Assembly: GCA_947428535.1 (NCBI GenBank)
Contig: CANEMG010000051.1
Span: 1 to 6,809 of the forward strand
Direction of reading: 5' to 3'
From: an uncultured Clostridium sp.
GTDB taxonomy: Bacteria > Bacillota > Clostridia > TANB77 > CAG-508
Length of the DNA: 6,809 nucleotides
Positions 1 through 5,276 of the stretch are shown in pieces. The position numbers and the translations under genes were made by a program. Position 1 is the stretch's first letter, and every line of letters begins with the position of its first letter. The notes under the pieces were generated by a model. That model had not been told where the DNA came from. It made no database searches and saw only the letters and a list, made by a program, of their open reading frames with translations.

Positions 1-2808
1 ATTTCTATCACTACCATCCCATGCTGAATGCCAGTTTGTATTTGGATTAGCATCAATAGCATTTCTTGCATGTCTTCCTTGACCAGTAGCTTCTGATGAA
101 ACTGCATTAATTGATAAATGAGATACTGGAATATATTTTCTTGTCTCTGGTTGATTATCTTCTGTAAAATTGTAAGTTCTACTTTCTGTACTTGCTAAAT
201 ATGTTCCTGTAGCTCCTACTTTTACTATTACTGTCTTATCTCCTGTTAAATCAGGCTCTTCATCACTATATGAAATCCATTCATCATTTTCATTCATCTT
301 CCATTGCATTGCAGGAGTTGCAGCTATTAATCTATTTTCTAAATCACTTGCATATAATGTTGATGGTAAACCAGCAGATTCTTGAATATCTATTTTGTAT
401 AAATTTTCTTCATCATAATTTACACCTACAATATGAACATATATATCATTTTCAGAAGTAATACTATTTATTTCTTCTTCTGTTAATTTTAATTTATGTT
501 CTTCTGTTGCATCAAATGAAACTTCTTTCCAAGTTTGCTTTCCATCTAAACTATAATCCCAACGAACTCCATTTCCATCAAAACGGCTTGCTAGTACTAT
601 TTTTCCCGCATCTTCACCATCAAATGAAAATGTTGCTATTGTTTTATCTAGTTTTCCTAATAAGTAATTAGCTTCTAATCTAGTAAGAGATGGTTGATAT
701 ACATAATAATTGTCTGCTGTATTATTAGGAGTTTTACTTCCTTCTGTTAAAATTCTTGTTTGTAAAAGTGTAAATTTATAAGAATTTTCTATACTTGTCA
801 TTTTAGGTTTTATTAAATTTGTTAAATGTTGCATTGGTAATGGGAAATATTTTAAACTTTCTGCCATTTCCTTTGCTAAATCATAAAAATCATCTTCACT
901 TTTTTCTGGATTTGCACAATATGAATTATATAATCCATACCAAGCATCTATATTTATTGATTGAACTTCTAATGCCTTTCTATAAATTTCTTCTTGTTTC
1001 ACTGGGTCATTTGCATATACTTTAGCTTCCATTATAATTTTTTGGCATTTTTCTAAGTTTTCTTGGTCATTCATTGCTTCTTGGGCTAATGCTACATATA
1101 CTACTGAGTATCCTCTACTATAACTAGCATTTCCCCAACCTAAAGGCATTCTCTCACTTTTTTCAGATAAAGTCCAACCACTAACATCATTATCAATTCC
1201 CCAATATCCTTTACCATTTGCATCTTGTGTATAATATAATAATGCTGCATGACCTGGTTGACCAATAACTGCTGATGCTATTCCATGTACACCACGAATA
1301 CAATGACCTGATTTTGATATACCACCACAAACACATCCTGTTCCAAATTTATTTCTAAAATTCATCCATAGTTTATATAATTTATAGCTTGATGTTCCTC
1401 TTGTTATACCATAGTCATATAGTTTCTTATCTCCAACACTAAATAATTCATTGAAGTAATCATAATTTTCTTCATCATAATATACTGGATTTCCATAATT
1501 AGGCCATACATATGCTATATAAGAGTGAGGTGTTAAAAGAGCCCATGCTCTATTTGGAGCAGCATCTATTTTAGATTGTGTATACTCGTTAAGCCATATT
1601 ATTGATTCATCATCAAGTAATGTATTCATTACATATCGCATTTCTTCTATATTATAACTTTCAAACCAAGGTGTTATATTAGCATTATCTGTTGCTTTAA
1701 ATTTTCCTTGATTGTACATATCTTTATATATTCTATAACGAATAACAGAATCTGATTTATTTTCTGGTGCTGAAGGTTGCATCCATAATCCTACATTTGC
1801 TGAATGTGTTAATGAAAGTGTTATTGCCATTCTTTTATATAAATCACCTTTTGTTATAGGTGCATCAGGTCTTCTAATATGTAATCTTCTTATACCTTCT
1901 TCTGACATTGGCTCTGTAATATCAAAATCACTTTTATATTCTTTAAGTAATCTAGTAAGCTCTTTTAATGAATTAAAATAACTACCTGTTGGAGCTCCTC
2001 CTAATACATAATAACGAAGATTTTCTAAGTCATTCATTAACCAATCTATTGTATTTTTATTATCTTCACTATCTGTTATAAATCTTCTTAAAGCATATTC
2101 TCCTAAATTATTAGCTAATTCTCTTTGCAATAATAATAACTCATAATTTGGATCAGATATATCTTTATTAGAATAATCTTTTATTTTTTGATTATATTCA
2201 TCTATACTTAATACTAAATTATTTTGCTCATCTAAATATTCTTGTGTAACAAACTTTGCATCTGCATATACAGAATGATCGTTACCATTAGAACCATTAG
2301 AATCTGCAACTAACTTTAAATAATTTGCTTCTTTAATATTAATCTCTACATATCTAGCATTAGCTCCTGGCTTTGTTACAGGAGCATTTTCTTCCGTTCT
2401 AAGCTCCCAATTTGTACCATCTTTTGAAGTATAAACATAAAATTTAACTCCATTACTTGAACTTGCTGCAGTAGCATTTAATCCCATATAAGTTGTAAAA
2501 TAATCATAATTATCTTTATATGTGCTAATGTCATATACTATTGTTGAAGTAGCATGAGCCCACATACCTTTATCATAGGTATAAAAAGCACCTTCTACTT
2601 TAACAGAAATCTTACTTCCTCCATTAGCTTGATCTTTTAAAATACTTCCCCAACCTGCTCTTGATTGACTTTCAATATAATCTATATCTGATAAATATAG
2701 ATATTCACTGTTATTCCCTTCAGTTGCTTGAGCCTGGGAAACAAACAAACATAAAAATATTATTAAGATCATACTTATACTTAACAAAATTTTTCTTTTC
2801 ATTTCCAT
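1..2808 (-). CDS. Secreted NPCBM / transglutaminase-like / discoidin multidomain protein (C-terminus outside window)
   Basis: The frame is open for 936 codons from the ATG at 2808 to the window edge, with no stop, so the protein is longer. The start is supported by GAAAGGA 8 nt upstream and a signal peptide: MEMKRK, a hydrophobic stretch at 7-23, then AQA with likely cleavage after residue 28. Domains by reading: NPCBM (PF08305-like) at about 36-187 (GWGSILKD, KGMWAHA motifs); a helical region; a transglutaminase-like core at about 400-560 with CVCGG (Cys492, Cys494), GQPGHAAL (His520) and WGIDND (Asp539); a TPR-like helical stretch at about 583-660; two beta-sandwich modules at about 715-808 and 811-883; then an F5/8 type C domain from about 890 (SSEATG, NAIDANPNTNWHS). 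NPCBM and F5/8C modules generally bind glycans, so I infer a secreted enzyme aimed at host or bacterial surface sugars. Whether the core is a protease, a transglutaminase or inactive cannot be told from sequence. Wall anchoring cannot be judged. Confidence 0.88.
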   Translation of the reverse strand, partial: MEMKRKILLSISMILIIFLCLFVSQAQATEGNNSEYLYLSDIDYIESQSRAGWGSILKDQANGGSKISVKVEGAFYTYDKGMWAHATSTIVYDISTYKDNYDYFTTYMGLNATAASSSNGVKFYVYTSKDGTNWELRTEENAPVTKPGANARYVEINIKEANYLKLVADSNGSNGNDHSVYADAKFVTQEYLDEQNNLVLSIDEYNQKIKDYSNKDISDPNYELLLLQRELANNLGEYALRRFITDSEDNKNTIDWLMNDLENLRYYVLGGAPTGSYFNSLKELTRLLKEYKSDFDITEPMSEEGIRRLHIRRPDAPITKGDLYKRMAITLSLTHSANVGLWMQPSAPENKSDSVIRYRIYKDMYNQGKFKATDNANITPWFESYNIEEMRYVMNTLLDDESIIWLNEYTQSKIDAAPNRAWALLTPHSYIAYVWPNYGNPVYYDEENYDYFNELFSVGDKKLYDYGITRGTSSYKLYKLWMNFRNKFGTGCVCGGISKSGHCIRGVHGIASAVIGQPGHAALLYYTQDANGKGYWGIDNDVSGWTLSEKSERMPLGWGNASYSRGYSVVYVALAQEAMNDQENLEKCQKIIMEAKVYANDPVKQEEIYRKALEVQSINIDAWYGLYNSYCANPEKSEDDFYDLAKEMAESLKYFPLPMQHLTNLIKPKMTSIENSYKFTLLQTRILTEGSKTPNNTADNYYVYQPSLTRLEANYLLGKLDKTIATFSFDGEDAGKIVLASRFDGNGVRWDYSLDGKQTWKEVSFDATEEHKLKLTEEEINSITSENDIYVHIVGVNYDEENLYKIDIQESAGLPSTLYASDLENRLIAATPAMQWKMNENDEWISYSDEEPDLTGDKTVIVKVGATGTYLASTESRTYNFTEDNQPETRKYIPVSHLSINAVSSEATGQGRHARNAIDANPNTNWHSAWDGSDRN

Positions 2809-2816
2809 ATTAAAAT

Positions 2817-2823
2817 TCCTTTC
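2817..2823 (-). promoter_or_regulatory. Ribosome binding site of the NPCBM/transglutaminase-like gene
   Basis: On the minus strand this reads GAAAGGA, 8 nt before the ATG at 2808. That spacing is ideal for the first ATG and poor for the second in-frame ATG two codons later (2802), so it decides the start. Confidence 0.8.
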
Positions 2824-2862
2824 TTTCCATAATAAGATATTTGAGTTTACATAACACTTTTA

Positions 2863-2891
2863 ATTGTACGCTCTTTTCCTGTATTTGTCAA
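2863..2891 (-). promoter_or_regulatory. Sigma-A promoter of the NPCBM/transglutaminase-like gene
   Basis: On the minus strand a perfect -35 TTGACA (2886-2891) is followed after exactly 17 bp by TACAAT (2863-2868), one mismatch from the consensus -10. Transcription would start near 2856, giving a leader of about 48 nt that contains the ribosome binding site. This gives the surface-protein gene its own housekeeping-type promoter, independent of htrA upstream. A second, weaker candidate lies farther upstream: TATAAT at 2915-2920 with a poor -35 (TTGCAC, 2939-2944) and 18 bp spacing. Confidence 0.75.
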
Positions 2892-3018
2892 TTTAATAGT
2901 ATTATTTAATATATATTATAATACATATTATTTTTTATGTGCAACATTGTAAAAAAAACTTAATGCAAATGTAAAATATGTTACAATTCGCTATTTATTC
3001 TGTATATACATATGAATA
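2892..3018. other. Intergenic region after htrA, no convincing terminator
   Basis: This AT-rich spacer separates the htrA stop from the promoter of the next minus-strand gene. On the minus strand it holds only a 5-bp hairpin (TGTAA/TTACA, 2970-2985), followed 11 nt later by eight T (2951-2958). That is too weak and too distant to call an intrinsic terminator with confidence, so some read-through from htrA into the downstream gene is possible. I see no small ORF or RNA gene here. Confidence 0.45.
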
Positions 3019-4137
3019 TTAATTCATTTTATAACCTAATTGAACATCTATATCAAATTCTTTTTCATGTCTTCTAATTGTTAGTTTTACTGTGTCTTTA
3101 GGTTTTTTAGTATAAATATATTTTTTTAAATCATTCATTTTATTTATTTCCGTACCATCTATTTTAGTAATTATATCTCCAACTACCGCTCCTTTATTAA
3201 ATAAAGCTCCATCTGGAAGAATAGTAGCTATATATATCCCGCTATTTATATTTAAACTAGAGTCTAAATATGGTATTACTTCTTTATCATATCCATAAAT
3301 TCCTAAATATCCTTCTTCAAACTTTCCTGTTTCAACTAGTTTCTCTAATATAGGTTTTACAATATTTATTGGAACAGCAAAGCCAATCCCTTCTGCCTCA
3401 GTAATTTTTACAGTATTTATCCCAATAAGTTCACCTCTTATATTTACAAGAGCTCCACCACTATTACCTTCATTTATTGTTGCATCTGTTTGTATTAAAT
3501 CTTCCATATAACTTTCTTCTGCTTCAAATTTTATTGTCCTATTTATTCCACTTATAATACCTTTTGTCACAGTACGTTGAAACTCTATTCCAATAGGATT
3601 TCCTATTGCATATACATCCTCAGCCAAAGTAATTTTATCTGAATCTGCTAGTTCTAAATAATTTAAATTATCTGCACTAATTTTAACAATTGCTAAATCT
3701 ATGTTACTATCTGACCATACTACAGTTCCATCATAAGTAGTTCCATTCTCCATTGTTACATAACAATTACTATATTTATTTCCTGCAACATGCTGATTTG
3801 TTAATATATATCCATTTTCTGTAACTATAACTCCACTTCCTAACCCTAACTTTTGTTCAGAGTCATCTAAAAATATTGAATTTCCTGTTTGTTGAAGTTT
3901 AGAAATTCCGACCACACTATAAATCACATCTCCTATTGTTTTGGTTGTGTCATTATCAACATTTTTTTCATTAATTGTAGATAATTTGCTGACATCATAT
4001 TCACTTTTCATACTTTTTTCTTCTTTATTATAATCAGATTTTATTATAAGTACACATAACAAAGCTATAATCACACTCATAAAAGCAATTAATATAATCT
4101 TATCTCTTTTTCTTTCCTTTTTAGTTTCATAATACAT
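3019..4137 (-). CDS. htrA: HtrA/DegP-like membrane-anchored serine protease with PDZ domain
   Basis: A 372-residue trypsin-like serine protease of the HtrA family, which degrades or handles misfolded secreted and envelope proteins. Numbered from the ATG at 4137: a basic cytoplasmic N-terminus; one membrane anchor at about 14-32 with the rest outside; a charged linker to about 65; the protease domain at about 66-265 with triad His116 (TNQHV), Asp147 (NIDLAIVKI) and Ser226 (GNSGGA); and one PDZ domain at about 277-370 (YLGI, GDIITKIDG). Length and order match the usual clostridial/bacillar HtrA with a single PDZ. The frame stays open upstream to a TTG at 4155, but that codon has no Shine-Dalgarno, whereas AAAGGA sits 9 nt before the ATG at 4137, so I use the ATG. 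The gene is divergent from the DUF975 gene and lies upstream of the secreted-protein gene on the same strand. All catalytic residues are present, so it should be active. Confidence 0.96.
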   Translation of the reverse strand: MYYETKKERKRDKIILIAFMSVIIALLCVLIIKSDYNKEEKSMKSEYDVSKLSTINEKNVDNDTTKTIGDVIYSVVGISKLQQTGNSIFLDDSEQKLGLGSGVIVTENGYILTNQHVAGNKYSNCYVTMENGTTYDGTVVWSDSNIDLAIVKISADNLNYLELADSDKITLAEDVYAIGNPIGIEFQRTVTKGIISGINRTIKFEAEESYMEDLIQTDATINEGNSGGALVNIRGELIGINTVKITEAEGIGFAVPINIVKPILEKLVETGKFEEGYLGIYGYDKEVIPYLDSSLNINSGIYIATILPDGALFNKGAVVGDIITKIDGTEINKMNDLKKYIYTKKPKDTVKLTIRRHEKEFDIDVQLGYKMN

Positions 4138-4146
4138 TCTTTTCTT

Positions 4147-4152
4147 TCCTTT
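4147..4152 (-). promoter_or_regulatory. Ribosome binding site that sets the htrA start
   Basis: On the minus strand this reads AAAGGA, 9 nt before the ATG at 4137. It lies inside the six-codon extension that the TTG at 4155 would add. The 20 nt upstream of that TTG contain no purine-rich site, so the site favours the shorter protein. Confidence 0.75.
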
Positions 4153-4207
4153 CAAGTTACTATTAATTTTAAGATTTTTATATAATACTTTTCCATATTT
4201 TTCTTTT

Positions 4208-4216
4208 TTTATACCA
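4208..4216 (-). promoter_or_regulatory. Candidate extended -10 promoter for htrA
   Basis: On the minus strand this reads TGGTATAAA, an extended -10 (TGn plus a 5/6 match to TATAAT). The -35 position at about 4231-4236 is poor, which extended -10 promoters tolerate. Transcription would start near 4201, leaving a leader of about 64 nt before the ATG at 4137. It lies almost back to back with the plus-strand promoter of the DUF975 gene. In such AT-rich DNA a chance match is possible. Confidence 0.35.
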
Positions 4217-4236
4217 ATATTTTCTTTAAAAATATA

Positions 4237-4265
4237 TTGATTTATTTTTTTATAAAAGGGATAAT
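4237..4265 (+). promoter_or_regulatory. Candidate sigma-A promoter of the DUF975 gene
   Basis: TTGATT (4237-4242, 4/6 match to the -35) and GATAAT (4260-4265, 5/6 match to the -10) are separated by 17 bp. Transcription would begin near 4272, leaving a leader of about 54 nt that carries a strong Shine-Dalgarno and an inverted repeat before the ATG at 4326. Confidence 0.5.
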
Positions 4266-4283
4266 ATATCTATAAATATTTAA

Positions 4284-4292
4284 AGAAAGGGG
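4284..4292 (+). promoter_or_regulatory. Strong but distant Shine-Dalgarno of the DUF975 gene
   Basis: AGAAAGGGG matches the extended anti-Shine-Dalgarno over nine positions (eight Watson-Crick, one G-U), stronger than the sites of the two neighbouring genes. It ends 33 nt before the ATG at 4326, whereas the neighbours use 8-9 nt. No other purine-rich site lies close to that ATG. A hairpin between the site and the start (4295-4315) would shorten the effective gap to about 12 nt. Confidence 0.6.
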
Positions 4293-4294
4293 AA

Positions 4295-4315
4295 ATACTA
4301 GATATTTGCTAGTAT
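4295..4315 (+). repeat. Perfect 7-bp inverted repeat between Shine-Dalgarno and start codon
   Basis: ATACTAG and CTAGTAT flank a 7-nt centre (ATATTTG). As RNA it would form a 7-bp hairpin that loops out 21 nt and brings the upstream Shine-Dalgarno near the ATG at 4326. As DNA it could be an operator just downstream of the predicted transcription start. The sequence alone does not choose between these. Confidence 0.6.
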
Positions 4316-4325
4316 AATAACAATT

Positions 4326-5087
4326 ATGGTTATATCTGAATTAAAAAAAGATGCAAAAATAAAACTACGTGGGGTTTATTTTAAAGTTATACTAATATAT
4401 CTTGTTTATCTAATAATTTTTGGAATTTTAGAATCATTCCAAAAAATGATAAACAATGATATTATTTCTCTTATTTATCAAACAATAATTTTAATAATAT
4501 CTTTACCATTTTCTTATGGCTTACTATCATCAATGTTAAAATTATCTCGTAATGAAGATGTATCAATAACAGATTTTATTACTATAGGATTAAACAATAC
4601 GAAAATGGTTTGGAAAGTTTTTGGAAGAACAATATTAAAAGTTATATTACCTATAATTTTATTTGTTATAACTTCAATTTCAACTATTTTAGCTTTTTCA
4701 TATTCAATAACATACAGTTCTAGTCCTATACTTATAATAGTTTGCTCAATATTATTTATTGCTTCTGCAATATATTATATTGTAAAACTATTATCATATA
4801 TACTTACATATTATGTTCTTTATGATAATCCAAAACTTAATTCCAAAGAAGTTATAGAAAAAAGCGAAAATTTAATGCTTTCTCAAAAATGGAATTATAT
4901 ATTCCTTTGTTTATCTTTTATAGGTTGGATACTTTTAATCTATTTATTAACAAGCCTTATAATAATGTTTGTTAACGAAATGCTAGGTACTATTGTTCTT
5001 TTCATTTCTTATTTAGCTTTAATACCTTATATATCATTTAGTATGATTAATTTCTATGAAGAATTAAAGTCTTCAAAACAAGAATAA
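4326..5087 (+). CDS. DUF975 family integral membrane protein
   Basis: A 253-residue polytopic membrane protein of unknown function, the usual length for DUF975 (PF06161). The N-terminus (SELKKDAKIKLRG) fits the family's opening ELK..A...L.G pattern, which supports the ATG at 4326. Hydrophobic segments lie at about 19-36, 45-70, 102-125, 133-165, 190-216 and 219-241, suggesting six helices. Family hallmarks in the second half are YDNP (166-169) after helix four, LSFIGW (196-201) in helix five, and the closing FYEEL (243-247). It is a single-gene unit, divergent from htrA and followed by a strong terminator. The start lacks a nearby ribosome binding site; an in-frame TAG at 4299 limits any upstream extension to eight codons with no ATG, GTG or TTG. 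No substrate or partner can be inferred. Confidence 0.92.
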   Translation: MVISELKKDAKIKLRGVYFKVILIYLVYLIIFGILESFQKMINNDIISLIYQTIILIISLPFSYGLLSSMLKLSRNEDVSITDFITIGLNNTKMVWKVFGRTILKVILPIILFVITSISTILAFSYSITYSSSPILIIVCSILFIASAIYYIVKLLSYILTYYVLYDNPKLNSKEVIEKSENLMLSQKWNYIFLCLSFIGWILLIYLLTSLIIMFVNEMLGTIVLFISYLALIPYISFSMINFYEELKSSKQE

Positions 5088-5112
5088 TTTAGTATGCATT
5101 ATTTATAGAATT

Positions 5113-5158
5113 AAAAGAGTCTTGATTAGTGATTTTTTACTAATCAAGTCTCTTTTTT
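5113..5158 (+). terminator. Intrinsic terminator after the DUF975 gene
   Basis: A 10-bp stem, CTTGATTAGT (5121-5130) with ACTAATCAAG (5139-5148), closes an 8-nt loop. After one T/T mismatch the stem continues for seven pairs, AAAAGAG (5113-5119) with CTCTTTT (5150-5156), and ends in a run of six T (5153-5158). It starts 25 nt after the stop codon. The A-rich 5' arm gives a short T run on the other strand too, so it may also act weakly on transcripts arriving from the vanW-like gene. Confidence 0.92.
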
Positions 5159-5193
5159 ATTTACTTTAAATTATTATAGTATTTTCAAAGAAC

Positions 5194-5254
5194 AAAAAAG
5201 AAGGTGCCTAAAATGAAATGAACATTTAGAGTTCGCTTCAAAATAGACTCCTTC
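5194..5254 (-). terminator. Long imperfect hairpin terminator after the vanW-like gene
   Basis: On the minus strand, GAAGG (5250-5254) pairs with CCTTC (5200-5204) at the base of a 55-nt imperfect stem. Further paired blocks CTA/TAG, TGAA/TTCA and GAAC/GTTC are separated by small internal loops, with a 7-nt apical loop (TCTAAAT). Six T (5194-5199) follow directly. It begins about 22 nt after the vanW-like stop, where a terminator is expected. The interrupted pairing is unlike the compact hairpin on the other strand and may derive from a small repeat element. Confidence 0.65.
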
Positions 5255-5276
5255 ATTTTATTATTTATATTATATT

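Noticed and set aside
270..461. Plus-strand open frame of 63 codons
   Set aside because: It lies antisense within the large minus-strand secreted-protein gene, has low-complexity His/Leu-rich sequence and no ribosome binding site.
819..1025. Plus-strand open frame of 68 codons
   Set aside because: It is a shadow of the same minus-strand gene, with biased Leu/His/Phe composition and no family resemblance.
2740..2760. Cys20 in the signal peptide as a lipoprotein attachment site
   Set aside because: The residues before it (I-F-L-C) do not fit a lipobox, which needs a small residue just before Cys. AQA at 26-28 gives a normal signal peptidase I site.
2951..2985. Possible htrA terminator: 5-bp hairpin and eight-T run on the minus strand
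   Set aside because: The stem is short and AT-rich, and an 11-nt gap separates it from the T run, so it does not meet the usual form of an intrinsic terminator.
4313..4318. Perfect TATAAT just before the DUF975 start
   Set aside because: There is no -35 at 16-18 bp upstream (purine-rich Shine-Dalgarno instead) and no TGn extension. Transcription from it would start at about the ATG, giving an essentially leaderless message, so it is less likely than the promoter at 4237-4265.
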